Below are positions 35,573 through 44,854 of a stretch of DNA of 64,000 bases, in pieces. A model generated the notes under the pieces. That model worked only from the letters and a program-made list of their open reading frames with translations. It searched no databases and had not been told where the DNA came from. The position numbers and the translations under genes were made by a program. This stretch comes from Sediminibacterium sp. GTDB lineage: Bacteria > Bacteroidota > Bacteroidia > Chitinophagales > Chitinophagaceae. The stretch's first letter is position 1; each line of letters starts with the position of its first letter. The stretch spans positions 1 through 64,000 of the forward strand of contig JAOASM010000011.1 of assembly GCA_030158665.1 (NCBI GenBank), read 5' to 3'.

Positions 35573-36343
35573 ATGCGCAAACAGATCCCCAATATCATTA
35601 CACTGCTGAATTTGTTTTTAGGTTGCTTGGCCATTGTAAGTTGTTTTCAATTTGGCACAGTGGCATCCATTTCTGAAACAGGTGATATGCTAATAGAGAT
35701 CCCTGAAAAATTATATCTAGCAAGTTTATTGATTGGCTTAGCGGCTGTGGTAGATTTTTTAGATGGCTATGTCGCAAGATTAATGAATGTACCATCTGAA
35801 ATGGGGAAGCAATTAGATTCTTTAGCAGATGTGGTAAGTTTTGGTGTGGCACCTGCTTGCATCGTGTATCAATTTTTAAGGTTAGCATTAGCGAATGACG
35901 TGAATGCCCTTTCTACAAATAGTTGGTTATTTGCGCCTGCATTTATTATTCCAATGGCAGGGGCGTACCGTTTGGCTAGATTCAACTTGGATCAAACCCA
36001 ATCTACTTATTTTAAAGGTGTACCAATTCCAATGATTGGCATCTTAACTGCCGTTTTTCCCTTGATCTATTGGCAGCCTTCTTATGGTATTATTTCAAAG
36101 CTTTTATTGAGCCCTTTATTTTGGTATGGCTATATTATAGTGGTGAGCTATTTGATGGTAATGACCAGACCCATGTTAGCGCTTAAAAGCCTTGCTGGTA
36201 AGAAAAAATTATTCATTCCATTAGGGATAGTCCTGCTAGAAATAGTGGTTTCTGCCATCTTTTTTAAATGGTATGCGATTCCATTTGGCTTTATTGGTTA
36301 TTGCATAGTATCTTTGATGTATCCAAAAACAATCACTCAATAA
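35573..36343 (+). CDS. pssA: CDP-diacylglycerol-serine O-phosphatidyltransferase
   Basis: Inner-membrane enzyme making phosphatidylserine, the precursor of phosphatidylethanolamine. It is 256 aa with several membrane segments (for example IPNIITLLNLFLGCLAIVSC). The CDP-alcohol phosphotransferase motif D-G-x2-A-R-x8-G-x3-D-x3-D is complete, from DGYVAR near residue 63 to DSLAD. It is adjacent to purS (6 bases) in a plus-strand run of genes; the pairing has no obvious functional logic. Confidence 0.93.
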   Translation: MRKQIPNIITLLNLFLGCLAIVSCFQFGTVASISETGDMLIEIPEKLYLASLLIGLAAVVDFLDGYVARLMNVPSEMGKQLDSLADVVSFGVAPACIVYQFLRLALANDVNALSTNSWLFAPAFIIPMAGAYRLARFNLDQTQSTYFKGVPIPMIGILTAVFPLIYWQPSYGIISKLLLSPLFWYGYIIVVSYLMVMTRPMLALKSLAGKKKLFIPLGIVLLEIVVSAIFFKWYAIPFGFIGYCIVSLMYPKTITQ

Positions 36344-36349
36344 TTCAAT

Positions 36350-36595
36350 ATGTTGTATCAAGTTCAAATTAAAGTAATGCCGTTGAAAGATTTATTAGAT
36401 CCACAAGGTAAAGCAGTATTAGGCGGATTACATAATTTAGGTTTAACCGGTATACAAGACGTTCGTGTTGGAAAAAATATCAACCTACAAATTGAAGCTG
36501 CTGATGAAGCTGCTGCAGTGGCAATGGCTACAGAAGCTAGTAAGCAATTATTAGCAAATGCAGTGATGGAATATTTTGAAGTAGTGGTATTGTAA
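36350..36595 (+). CDS. purS: Phosphoribosylformylglycinamidine synthase subunit PurS
   Basis: Small subunit of the three-part FGAM synthase PurSQL in purine synthesis; it helps channel ammonia between PurQ and PurL. It is 81 aa, the usual size. The family pattern is seen: QVQIKVMPLKDLLDPQGKAV, then LGLTGIQDVRVGKNINLQIE. Its presence indicates that this organism uses split PurS/PurQ/PurL rather than the single large PurL. purQ and purL are not in this window. Confidence 0.9.
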   Translation: MLYQVQIKVMPLKDLLDPQGKAVLGGLHNLGLTGIQDVRVGKNINLQIEAADEAAAVAMATEASKQLLANAVMEYFEVVVL

Positions 36596-36617
36596 TCGAC
36601 TCCATTCATTTAGTACT

Positions 36618-37283
36618 ATGTTATATTTAGTCCCTACGCCCATTGGAAATTTAAAAGATTTTACTTTTAGAGCAGTAGAGACACTCCAGTCTGTGGATTT
36701 TATTTTATGTGAGGATACAAGAACTTCCTCCAAATTGTTACAGCATTATCAAATCCAGAAGCCTTTAACGCCTTTTCATCAACACAATGAACATAAAATT
36801 GTGGAGCACTTAGTCCAGCAATTGATGGCAGGAAAACAAATAGCGCTTATCACGGATGCGGGTACACCTGGTATTTCTGATCCAGCATTTTTATTGGTTC
36901 GTGCATGCAAGGCAGCAGGCGTTCCGGTGACTAGTTTACCTGGGGCAACCGCTTTTGTGCCTGCATTGGTAAATAGTGGCTTACCCACCAACCGCTTCAT
37001 TTTTGAAGGCTTTATTCCGTTGAAAAAAGGAAGAAAAACTTTAATGGATCATTTGGCCAATGAAGAGCGTACCATGATTTTTTATGAAAGTCCTATGCGA
37101 CTCGTTAAAACCCTTGAACTTTTTAAATCTACATTTGGTCCAGAGCGAAAAGCTGCAGTAAGCCGCGAGTTGACTAAAATGTTCGAAGAAAACATCACAG
37201 ATACGCTAGAAAATTTAATCCTCCATTTTACTACAAAGCAAGTAAAGGGAGAGATTGTGATTGTTGTAGCGGGCAAGGATTAA
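36618..37283 (+). CDS. rsmI: 16S rRNA (cytidine-1402-2'-O)-methyltransferase
   Basis: Methylates the ribose of C1402 in the 30S decoding centre. It is 221 aa. Tetrapyrrole-methylase-type motifs are clear: LVPTPIGNLKDFTFRAVETL at the N-terminus, the CEDTRTSSKLL segment, ALITDAGTPGISDPAFLLV around residues 75-93, and LPGATAFVPALVNSGLP. At 221 aa it is shorter than E. coli RsmI (286 aa), lacking the C-terminal extension, which is common in Bacteroidota. Confidence 0.94.
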   Translation: MLYLVPTPIGNLKDFTFRAVETLQSVDFILCEDTRTSSKLLQHYQIQKPLTPFHQHNEHKIVEHLVQQLMAGKQIALITDAGTPGISDPAFLLVRACKAAGVPVTSLPGATAFVPALVNSGLPTNRFIFEGFIPLKKGRKTLMDHLANEERTMIFYESPMRLVKTLELFKSTFGPERKAAVSRELTKMFEENITDTLENLILHFTTKQVKGEIVIVVAGKD

Positions 37284-37362
37284 TCCATCTTTCATTTCAT
37301 TCATCAATCCCCTTTGGTAAAAACTTGTTTTTTGTTTAAATTGACAACTTAAATGAAAATCT

Positions 37363-39267
37363 ATGTTAAAAAAGTATTCCTTTTTTGCGCTACTTGGTTT
37401 GGTGATGAGTCTGCAAATGAATGCTCAACCCGAGCGTTGGCAACAACAAATCAATTATAAAATTGATGCCAATTTAGACGTACAAAAAAATACCGTAAAA
37501 GGTACCGAGGAAATCCTGTACACGAACAATTCAACTGATACATTGCGTAAAGTGTATTTCCATTTATATTGGAATGCATTTCAGCCTAATTCGAATATGG
37601 ATGCAAGAAGTAGAGAATTGGGTAAAAATACTTTTACCAACCGAAGAGGGGAGGAAGTGAAAGATTGGGATATGCGTGTACGTGATCGTATCCAAAATTT
37701 GAAGCCAGAGGAATATGGTATTCAAAAAGTGAATACTCTAACCATCAATGGAAAGGCCCAAAAATTAATTGAGCATGAAACCATTTTAGAAGTGGTGTTA
37801 TCACAACCTATTTTACCTAAGTCTGCTGTTAAAATGAACCTCAATTTCGAAGCGCAAGTGCCTTTGCAAGTAAGAAGGTCAGGAAGAGACAATGCAGAGG
37901 GCGTTCGTTATTCTATGAGCCAGTGGTATCCTAAAATGGTTGAGTATGATTACCAAGGATGGAATACCAATCCTTATATCGCTAGAGAGTTTTATGGCGT
38001 TTGGGGAAATTATGATGTGACCATTAAGTTAGATAAAAATTATATGGTGGGTGGCACAGGTGTATTGCAAAATCCAACGGCACCATTGGATAAAGACGGT
38101 AATAAAGTTTGGAATTTCAAAGGCAATACCATTCATGATTTTGTTTGGTTTGCAGACAATCATTTCAAACACTTATCTAAAGAAGTTCGTAAAGGGTTAA
38201 CCTTGAATGTGTATTATAAAGCAAAGGATGCGAAAGCGGATAGTGCATGGTCCAATGTATTGTGGGCTGCTGAAAAAGTGTTGCCTTATATGGAAAAGAA
38301 ATTTGGCGCTTATCCTTATCCTCAATATTCATTTATACAAGGGGGTGATGGTGGTATGGAATATGCGATGGCTACTTTATTGAAAGGGCCTGGATTAGGT
38401 ACTGTTTTTCATGAATGGATACATAGCTGGTACCAACATATCTTAGGTACCAATGAAAGCTTATATGCATGGATGGATGAAGGATTTACAAGTTATGGAG
38501 AAGAAGATGTGAGTCATTATTATGAAGTCAACCATGCTGCTCAATCTCCTTATATTAGTGAAGCTGCTAAAAAACAAATCCCTATCAATCTAGAAAAGCA
38601 AGCAAAATTATTGCCTGCTGTACAAAATGGAAATTATAGTGGCTATTTAGCATTGGCTAAAAGTGGATTTGAAGAGCCTATGACAACGCATGCCGATCAT
38701 TTTAACACCAATTATGCCTATAGCAGTGCTGCCTATAGTAAAGGAGGCACATTCTTAGGTGTCTTAGGCTATGTAATGGGAGAGGCTAAGCGTGATCAAT
38801 TGATGTTGAATTATTACAACACTTGGAAATTCAAGCATCCCAATCCAAACGATTTTATTAGAGTAGCTGAAAAGACAAGTGGTTTACAATTACAATGGTT
38901 GAAAGAATATTGGGTGAATACAACTAAGACAATTGATTACGGCTTAAATGACATTCAAGTAAGTGGACAAGCTGCTTTAATTAGTGTGCAGAGAGTAGGC
39001 AAGTTTCCAATGCCAGTAGAAGTATTGGTGACTTATAAAGATGGTACTAGTGAATTACACTATATGCCATTGGATTTAATGTTGGGAGGGAAACAACAAG
39101 AGGGGACTGTAAAACAAATCAATCACCCTGAATGGAAATGGGCACATCCAACTTATACTTTTGAAACCACGCAGCCATTGAGTGCTATCAAATCAATAGA
39201 GATTGATCCAAGCCAAAGAATGCCAGATATCAATAGAAGTAATAACAAAATAGAGATACCTAATTAA
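37363..39267 (+). CDS. M1 family zinc metallopeptidase, secreted
   Basis: Predicted secreted or periplasmic aminopeptidase. It is 634 aa. A signal peptide covers about residues 1-21 (ending MNAQ). The zinc site is complete: HEWIH at about residues 349-353 inside TVFHEWIHSWYQH, then the third ligand Glu in MDEGFTSYGEE about 20 residues later. The exopeptidase-type motif reads GGDGGMEYAMATLL, a variant of GAMEN. The later YSKGGTFLGVLGYVMG segment is typical. It is followed by a bidirectional terminator. Confidence 0.93.
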   Translation: MLKKYSFFALLGLVMSLQMNAQPERWQQQINYKIDANLDVQKNTVKGTEEILYTNNSTDTLRKVYFHLYWNAFQPNSNMDARSRELGKNTFTNRRGEEVKDWDMRVRDRIQNLKPEEYGIQKVNTLTINGKAQKLIEHETILEVVLSQPILPKSAVKMNLNFEAQVPLQVRRSGRDNAEGVRYSMSQWYPKMVEYDYQGWNTNPYIAREFYGVWGNYDVTIKLDKNYMVGGTGVLQNPTAPLDKDGNKVWNFKGNTIHDFVWFADNHFKHLSKEVRKGLTLNVYYKAKDAKADSAWSNVLWAAEKVLPYMEKKFGAYPYPQYSFIQGGDGGMEYAMATLLKGPGLGTVFHEWIHSWYQHILGTNESLYAWMDEGFTSYGEEDVSHYYEVNHAAQSPYISEAAKKQIPINLEKQAKLLPAVQNGNYSGYLALAKSGFEEPMTTHADHFNTNYAYSSAAYSKGGTFLGVLGYVMGEAKRDQLMLNYYNTWKFKHPNPNDFIRVAEKTSGLQLQWLKEYWVNTTKTIDYGLNDIQVSGQAALISVQRVGKFPMPVEVLVTYKDGTSELHYMPLDLMLGGKQQEGTVKQINHPEWKWAHPTYTFETTQPLSAIKSIEIDPSQRMPDINRSNNKIEIPN

Positions 39268-39301
39268 AATATAATTGTTGTTTCAACAACTTATTTTAAA
39301 T

Positions 39302-39335
39302 AATAAAGGCGTCCAATTGGACGCCTTTATTATTT
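39302..39335. terminator. Bidirectional terminator between the M1 peptidase and rsmG
   Basis: AATAAAGGCGTCC pairs with GGACGCCTTTATT around AATT. A- and T-rich flanks fit termination on both strands between these convergent genes. Confidence 0.88.
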
Positions 39336-39336
39336 T

Positions 39337-39975
39337 TTATTTCTTTACTTGAATGATATATTTCTCTTTGAAATACTCCTCTTGAAAAATATCATAGATC
39401 GGCATCATTTTTGGCCTAGTGCCGCTCTCGAAAATTTCTTGGTGTAAATCACCGCCCTTTAAACAAATTAAACCATTCGGTTGATTTGGTTTTTTAACGA
39501 GTACTGGGTTCGCCCATCTCCATAAATCTTTAAGTGGGGCAACCGCTCTACTGACTGCGTAATCGAACTTTTTATTTTTGATCTCCTCTACACGAGTGTG
39601 CTTGGTCTCTACATTTTTAATGCCTACCATCTCACAAACAGCATCTACCACTTTTAATTTCTTAGCAATACTATCTACTGCATAAAATTGTACCTCGGGG
39701 AAGAAGATAGCCAACGGAACAGTAGGAAAACCACCACCACAACCAATATCAATGACTTGTGTGCCTGGGGTCCATTCTGCAATGGCAGCGATGCTTAAGG
39801 AGTGCAGGACATGGTGTAGGTATATTTGATCAATATCTTTTCTAGAGATCACATTGATCTTTGCGTTCCATTCTTGATAGGCAGCATCTAGCCCTGACAA
39901 TTGAGCCAATTGAGCTGGTGTAAAATCCGCAAAGTAGCGGGTGATTAATTCCAATTTTTCTGTGGTCTTTTCCAT
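39337..39975 (-). CDS. rsmG: 16S rRNA (guanine-527-N7)-methyltransferase
   Basis: Adds the m7G527 mark near the decoding site. It is 212 aa. The SAM loop is VIDIGCGGGFPTVPLAIFFP (about residues 70-89), preceded by the family segment NAKINVISRKDIDQIYLHHV. The later VSRAVAPLKDLWRW is also diagnostic. Its ATG lies inside the 3' end of the glycosyltransferase gene, giving a 31-base same-strand overlap; an in-frame TTG at 39954 would reduce that to 10 bases. Confidence 0.95.
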   Translation of the reverse strand: MEKTTEKLELITRYFADFTPAQLAQLSGLDAAYQEWNAKINVISRKDIDQIYLHHVLHSLSIAAIAEWTPGTQVIDIGCGGGFPTVPLAIFFPEVQFYAVDSIAKKLKVVDAVCEMVGIKNVETKHTRVEEIKNKKFDYAVSRAVAPLKDLWRWANPVLVKKPNQPNGLICLKGGDLHQEIFESGTRPKMMPIYDIFQEEYFKEKYIIQVKK

Positions 39976-41087
39976 ACGCTAGGCAAGGTAAACAAATAAT
40001 AGAATATTGACCATATATCCAATAAAATGAACCAAGGCCAAAGGTCTAGTTCATTTAATTTTTTCATGGCACCACGTAAAATAAGCCCTTGCAAAATTGC
40101 CCTGAATGCCCATAAGCCAATAATGATGAGATAAGCTTTGGTGAAAACAAGTGCTACAATCAAGGCAGGATAAACTAAAAATTGACTCATTGCATAAAGG
40201 CCCAAGAACAAAACATGTTTCTTTTTATAAAACTTACTAGTGGTATAATGACGGTATTTTTGGGTCATCCAGTCTTTAAAATTGGTCTTAGGTTCACTTA
40301 ATGTATGTGCATCATGATCCACTACGATGGCTGTATTGTGTCGATTAGCCACTTGGTTGATGAACAAATCATCATCCCCGCTAGGAATTTGATTGATGGA
40401 GGAGAAGCCTTTGTTTTTGATAAATAATTCACGCTTATAAGATAGATTGCGTCCTACGCCCATGTAGGGTAGACCCGCTAATGCATAAGAGAAATATTGT
40501 AACGCAGTTTGAAAGGTTTCAAAACGAATGAGTTTATTGAGCAAGCCTGGCTTCTTTTTATAAGCACCATAGCCCAAAACAATTTCTTTCCCCTCGTCGT
40601 ATCCATCTTGCATTAAACGCATCCAGTGTTCACTTGCTGGTAAACAATCTGCATCTGTTAATAGCAATGTTTCATTTTTCGCCGACTTGATCCCCATTGA
40701 AAGGGGGAATTTCTTTCCTGCAATCATTTTTGCTTCCTGGGTCAATTGAACAGGATTCAAATTTTTAAATGATTTTTTAAACTCATCTAATAAGTATTTC
40801 GTTTCATCTTCCGAGTTGTCGTTGACAAGCACTACCTCATGTGTCGTACTATAGTCTTGCACTAAAACACCAGGCAAAGTATTGGCTAAGTTATGGGCCT
40901 CGTCACGCGCGCAAATGACAACAGAGATGGGGTGTTCTACATGCACGGTTTTTTTTGGCTTCTTATAAATAGCAAGTCTTAAAAAAAAGAATAAATAATA
41001 AAAAACCTGAATGGCGATGACTGCTGCAAAAAAGCCTATAAGTAGTTCTGAAAGGAGTGTTGATGAAATGGGTAAGTTGATTGTCAT
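39945..41087 (-). CDS. Membrane-anchored family 2 glycosyltransferase
   Basis: Predicted GT2 transferase; acceptor unknown. It is 380 aa from the ATG at 41087. One N-terminal membrane segment (ELLIGFFAAVIAIQVFYYLF) is followed by a GT-A domain with the nucleotide-sugar motifs ISVVICARDEAHNL, VLVNDNSEDET, LLLTDADCLP (DXD) and a later SGDDDLF. There is no full QXXRW; QKYRHY takes its place. The C-terminus has about three membrane segments. An in-frame codon at 41177 is rejected because the product would run into tgt and past the promoter element at 41092-41099. Confidence 0.9.
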   Translation of the reverse strand: MTINLPISSTLLSELLIGFFAAVIAIQVFYYLFFFLRLAIYKKPKKTVHVEHPISVVICARDEAHNLANTLPGVLVQDYSTTHEVVLVNDNSEDETKYLLDEFKKSFKNLNPVQLTQEAKMIAGKKFPLSMGIKSAKNETLLLTDADCLPASEHWMRLMQDGYDEGKEIVLGYGAYKKKPGLLNKLIRFETFQTALQYFSYALAGLPYMGVGRNLSYKRELFIKNKGFSSINQIPSGDDDLFINQVANRHNTAIVVDHDAHTLSEPKTNFKDWMTQKYRHYTTSKFYKKKHVLFLGLYAMSQFLVYPALIVALVFTKAYLIIIGLWAFRAILQGLILRGAMKKLNELDLWPWFILLDIWSIFYYLFTLPSVWKRPQKNWN

Positions 41088-41091
41088 AGCG

Positions 41092-41099
41092 CAAAAGTA
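41092..41099 (-). promoter_or_regulatory. -7 element of the glycosyltransferase gene, abutting the ATG
   Basis: On the minus strand TActTTTG ends four bases before the ATG at 41087. No clear TTTG occurs about 20 bases upstream. It mirrors the element in front of tgt on the other strand. Confidence 0.45.
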
Positions 41100-41113
41100 A
41101 AGATTTTTGACCT

Positions 41114-41121
41114 TACCTTTG
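41114..41121 (+). promoter_or_regulatory. -7 element of tgt, abutting the ATG
   Basis: TAccTTTG ends four bases before the tgt ATG at 41126. No TTTG at standard spacing is visible. A transcript starting about seven bases after the element would begin at the start codon. Confidence 0.45.
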
Positions 41122-41125
41122 TCCC

Positions 41126-42265
41126 ATGGCGGCATTACAATTTGAATTAGCAGCAGAGAGTCAACAAGGTGCTTCAAGAGCAGGAACCATCACTACAGAT
41201 CATGGGGTCATTCAGACGCCTATTTTCATGCCAGTGGGTACCATCGGTTCTGTGAAAGCAGTTACACAACAGCAATTAAAGCAGGATATCAATGCTCAGA
41301 TCATCCTTGGGAACACCTATCATTTATACTTAAGACCAGGAACAGAGGTGTTAGAAGCGGCAGGTGGACTGCACAAATTCATGGGCTGGGATCGCCCTAT
41401 TTTAACGGATAGTGGTGGATATCAAGTCTTCTCTTTGGCATCCAATCGAAAAATCAAACCAGAAGGGGTAGTGTTTCAATCTCATATTGATGGTAGCAAA
41501 CATTTGTTTAGCCCAGAAAATGTAATGGACATACAAAGAAGTATTGGGGCAGATATTATTATGGCTTTTGATGAATGCCCTCCAATTCCTAGTACTTATG
41601 AGTATGTTAGAAAGAGTATGGATTTAACACATACCTGGTTGGACAGATGTTTTAATCGATTGGCGGAGACGCCTGATTTATATGGCCATACACAGAATTT
41701 ATTCCCAATAGTTCAGGGGGGATTGTATAAAGACTTAAGAAAAGCGTCTTGTGATTATGTGGCTTCTAAAAACGCAGTGGGTAATGCCATTGGCGGATTG
41801 AGCGTGGGAGAAACAGAGGCCGAAATGTATGAGTTCACGGCATTGTGTTGTGAGAATTTACCTAAGGAAAAGCCCCGTTATTTAATGGGGGTTGGTACGC
41901 CATGGAATATTTTAGAAGCCATCGATTTAGGGGTAGATATGTTTGATTGCGTGATGCCAACCAGAAATGGACGAAATGGCATGATTTTTACCTCACAGGG
42001 TGTCATCAATATCAAAAATAAAAAATGGTATAAAGACTTTAGTCCTTTAGATCCGGGCATACCTAATGAAATGAGTCAATATTATACCAAAGGATACTTA
42101 AGACATTTATTTGCAGCCGATGAGATCTTAGGCATGCAGTTAGCGAGTATTCAAAACCTGTCATTCTATCTTTGGTTGGTTGAACAAGCAAGAATACATA
42201 TTATTGCGGGGGATTATAAAGCATGGAAAACAGAGATGATTCCACAAATAAGTAAAAGATTATAA
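41126..42265 (+). CDS. tgt: tRNA-guanine transglycosylase (queuosine synthesis)
   Basis: Exchanges guanine-34 of GUN-anticodon tRNAs for preQ1. It is 379 aa. Seen are the N-terminal TDHGVIQTPIFMPVGTIGSV, the catalytic-region RPILTDSGGYQVFSL with its Asp near residue 92, GLSVGETEAEM, and the nucleophile-containing FDCVMPTRNGRNG. The C-terminal zinc ligands expected in CxCxxC form are not obvious near the end; the usual CDCYTC segment seems replaced. An lptF-like gene follows three bases after the stop. Confidence 0.93.
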   Translation: MAALQFELAAESQQGASRAGTITTDHGVIQTPIFMPVGTIGSVKAVTQQQLKQDINAQIILGNTYHLYLRPGTEVLEAAGGLHKFMGWDRPILTDSGGYQVFSLASNRKIKPEGVVFQSHIDGSKHLFSPENVMDIQRSIGADIIMAFDECPPIPSTYEYVRKSMDLTHTWLDRCFNRLAETPDLYGHTQNLFPIVQGGLYKDLRKASCDYVASKNAVGNAIGGLSVGETEAEMYEFTALCCENLPKEKPRYLMGVGTPWNILEAIDLGVDMFDCVMPTRNGRNGMIFTSQGVINIKNKKWYKDFSPLDPGIPNEMSQYYTKGYLRHLFAADEILGMQLASIQNLSFYLWLVEQARIHIIAGDYKAWKTEMIPQISKRL

Positions 42266-42268
42266 GCA

Positions 42269-43360
42269 TTGAAAAAACTGGATTGGTACATACTAAAAAA
42301 ATTTCTGGCAGTCTTTTTCTTTGCCATCTTTTTCTTTGCAGTGATTGCAGTGGTGATTGATGTGAGCGAAAAAACAGATGATTTTGTGCGCTCTGGTTTA
42401 ACTAGTTCTGAAATCATTAAAAACTATTATGTAGGATTTATACCTCATATTATTGCCTTGTTATTTCCCTTATTTGTATTCATTGCAGTGATCTTTTTTA
42501 CCTCTAAAATGGCAGGACAAACTGAAATTGTCCCAATCTTAGCGAGTGGTACTTCATACAATAGATGGTTAAGACCTTATTGGATAGGGGGTTTGTTTTT
42601 AGGCTTTGTTTTATGGATATCCAATCAATGGATTGTGCCAAAAGCAAATAATATTCGTGGCGATTTCGAAGCTACTTACATTGACGCCAATTCATCCTAT
42701 AATGCCTTATTAAGAGGATCAAACGACTATTATTTCAGGATTGATTCATTTACTTACGCAGGAATTTATGCTTACGATACTTCAAGCAAAAGAGGTAATA
42801 ACTTTTTTGCTTATACCGTGAAGGGTGAAAAAGTGGTGTACAATATCCGAGCAGAAGCAATCATTTGGGATACAGCAAAAAAGGATTGGCAATTGTCAGA
42901 AGTACTGGAGCGTAAGGTAACAGACCAAAAAGAGTTGGTTAACTACCTTCCCACTGTCCATAAAAAATATCCTTTTAAACCGGTCGATTTAGAGAAGGAT
43001 AAATATGCTAAAGACAAACTAACTACGCCACAGTTAATCAAACAGATTAGAATGGAAGCGTTGAGGGGGTCTGAGGGTTTGAATGAACTAAAAATTGAAC
43101 GTTATAGACGAGACGCCACACCGATCACCGTATTGCTATTAACCTTAATTGGGGCCATTATAGCAGGCCGAAAAGTAAGGGGTGGAAGTGGGGCGCATTT
43201 AGCCATGGGATTCACTATTGCTGCTTTGTTTATCATTACAGATCGATTCTCAACGATCTTCTCTACTAAGGGCAATTTGCCTCCATTTATTGCTGCTTGG
43301 ATACCCAATATTATTTTTGTGTTTGTGGTCTATTATTTATACAAAAAAGCCCCTAAATAA
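42269..43360 (+). CDS. lptF: LptF/LptG family lipopolysaccharide export permease
   Basis: Inner-membrane permease of the LptBFG transporter that extracts LPS. It is 363 aa with a TTG start three bases after the tgt stop. N-terminal membrane segments (KKFLAVFFFAIFFFAVIAVV, then IIALLFPLFVFIAVIFF) are followed by EIVPILASGTSYNRWLRPYW, a periplasmic beta-jellyroll-like domain (about residues 130-240), and C-terminal membrane segments (PITVLLLTLIGAIIAGRKVR). LptF and LptG are hard to tell apart; the other subunit is not here. The symbol is a best guess. Confidence 0.85.
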   Translation: MKKLDWYILKKFLAVFFFAIFFFAVIAVVIDVSEKTDDFVRSGLTSSEIIKNYYVGFIPHIIALLFPLFVFIAVIFFTSKMAGQTEIVPILASGTSYNRWLRPYWIGGLFLGFVLWISNQWIVPKANNIRGDFEATYIDANSSYNALLRGSNDYYFRIDSFTYAGIYAYDTSSKRGNNFFAYTVKGEKVVYNIRAEAIIWDTAKKDWQLSEVLERKVTDQKELVNYLPTVHKKYPFKPVDLEKDKYAKDKLTTPQLIKQIRMEALRGSEGLNELKIERYRRDATPITVLLLTLIGAIIAGRKVRGGSGAHLAMGFTIAALFIITDRFSTIFSTKGNLPPFIAAWIPNIIFVFVVYYLYKKAPK

Positions 43361-43422
43361 CCATTTCTTAGTTAACTTCGTGTCCAATTTTAAACCGTTT
43401 TTTAACAATAATAATTGGGCAT

Positions 43423-44739
43423 ATGGAAGAGATCAAAGACCGTTTTGGAGAAAAAGCAACTGCGGCTGCTTCAGAGATCAAAGAAATGCTTAAACAGCAT
43501 GGTGATAAAAAGATTGGCGAAATCACTTTAGCGCAAGTGTATCAAGGAATGAGAGGAATGACTGGTCTTGTTACAGAGACGAGTTTGCTAGATGCGCAAG
43601 AAGGAATTCGTTTCAGAGGATATTCTATCCCAGAGTTGCAAGCAAAATTACCAAAAGTAGAAGGTGGTTCTGAACCTTTACCAGAAGGATTATTTTACTT
43701 GATGATGATTGGTGAATTACCAACAGATAGAGATGTTAAAAAATTAACGAGCAATTGGCAAAGAAGAAGTCATGTGCCAACACATGTATTTGATGTGATA
43801 GATGCATTCCCATTGACGGCACATCCAATGACAATGTATGTTGCTGCTGTAATGGCATTGCAAACAGAAAGTAAGTTTGCACAAGAGTATGCAAAGGGCA
43901 TGAATAAAAAAGATTACTGGCAATATACCTATGATGATTCAATGGATTTGATCGCAAGATTGCCAAGAATTGCTGCCTATATCTACAGAAGAAAATATAA
44001 GAACAACGAACATATTCATCCAAATGGTTTGTTAGACTGGGCAGGTAACCTTGCTTACATGATGGGTTTTGAAGATGATAGCACAAAAGAATTAATGCGT
44101 TTGTATATGACGATTCACGCAGACCACGAAGGTGGAAACGTGTCAGCGCATACAACTCATTTAGTTGGTTCTGCATTGAGTGATCCTTATTTAAGTTATG
44201 CTGCAGGTATGAATGGTTTAGCAGGTCCATTGCATGGCTTGGCAAATCAGGAAGTGATTAAATGGATTTTTGAAATGCAAGAAGCGATTGGAACGGATAG
44301 CCCTTCTAAGGAGCAGATTGTTGATTATGTTCAAAAAACATTGGGTGCAGGTAAAGTGGTACCAGGTTATGGACATGCGGTTTTAAGAAAAACAGATCCT
44401 CGTTTCACTGCACAAATGGAGTTTGGTAAAAAACATTTACCAGATGATAAATTAGTGAACACAGTTTGGAATATTTACGAAACAGTACCACCAATTTTAG
44501 AATCATTGGGAAAGGTGAAGAACCCATGGCCGAATGTGGATGCGCATAGCGGTGCTTTATTAGTGCATTATGGTATTGTTGAATATGAATTCTACACCGT
44601 TTTATTCGCAGTAAGCCGTGCATTAGGCGTATTGGCAAGTTTAACATGGGATCGTGCATTAGGCTTCCCATTAGAGCGTCCAAAATCAGTTACAACAGCA
44701 GCGGTAAAAGATTGGATCGACGGAAAAGGAGAAATTTAA
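43423..44739 (+). CDS. gltA: Citrate synthase
   Basis: Condenses acetyl-CoA and oxaloacetate in the TCA cycle. It is 438 aa, in the size range of the type I (eukaryote-like) enzymes. Motifs are LDAQEGIRFRGYSIPELQ, the substrate His region ADHEGGNVSAHTTHLVGSAL, GPLHGLANQEVIKW, the catalytic GAGKVVPGYGHAVLRKTDPR, and a distal VDAHSGALLVHYG. It stands as a single gene with its own terminator; long open frames on the other strand inside it are shadows. Confidence 0.96.
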   Translation: MEEIKDRFGEKATAAASEIKEMLKQHGDKKIGEITLAQVYQGMRGMTGLVTETSLLDAQEGIRFRGYSIPELQAKLPKVEGGSEPLPEGLFYLMMIGELPTDRDVKKLTSNWQRRSHVPTHVFDVIDAFPLTAHPMTMYVAAVMALQTESKFAQEYAKGMNKKDYWQYTYDDSMDLIARLPRIAAYIYRRKYKNNEHIHPNGLLDWAGNLAYMMGFEDDSTKELMRLYMTIHADHEGGNVSAHTTHLVGSALSDPYLSYAAGMNGLAGPLHGLANQEVIKWIFEMQEAIGTDSPSKEQIVDYVQKTLGAGKVVPGYGHAVLRKTDPRFTAQMEFGKKHLPDDKLVNTVWNIYETVPPILESLGKVKNPWPNVDAHSGALLVHYGIVEYEFYTVLFAVSRALGVLASLTWDRALGFPLERPKSVTTAAVKDWIDGKGEI

Positions 44740-44760
44740 TCTGTTTACATTTAAATAGTA

Positions 44761-44793
44761 AAAGAGCAACGATTTTATCGTTGCTCTTTTTTT
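44761..44793 (+). terminator. Rho-independent terminator after gltA
   Basis: AAAGAGCAACGA (44761-44772) pairs with TCGTTGCTCTTT (44778-44789), followed by a T-run. Confidence 0.92.
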
Positions 44794-44854
44794 TGCCTGC
44801 GCTCAATCAAGTAGACTCTTGACCATTGTCATTTAGATTCGAATAGGCAGGATT

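Noticed and set aside
41088..41177. Extended N-terminus of the glycosyltransferase
   Set aside because: It would overlap tgt and read through a good -7 element; the ATG at 41087 starts just before the first membrane segment.
43736..44245. 169-codon open frame opposite gltA
   Set aside because: It is fully antisense to a certain citrate synthase gene and reads as low-complexity His/Leu-rich sequence.
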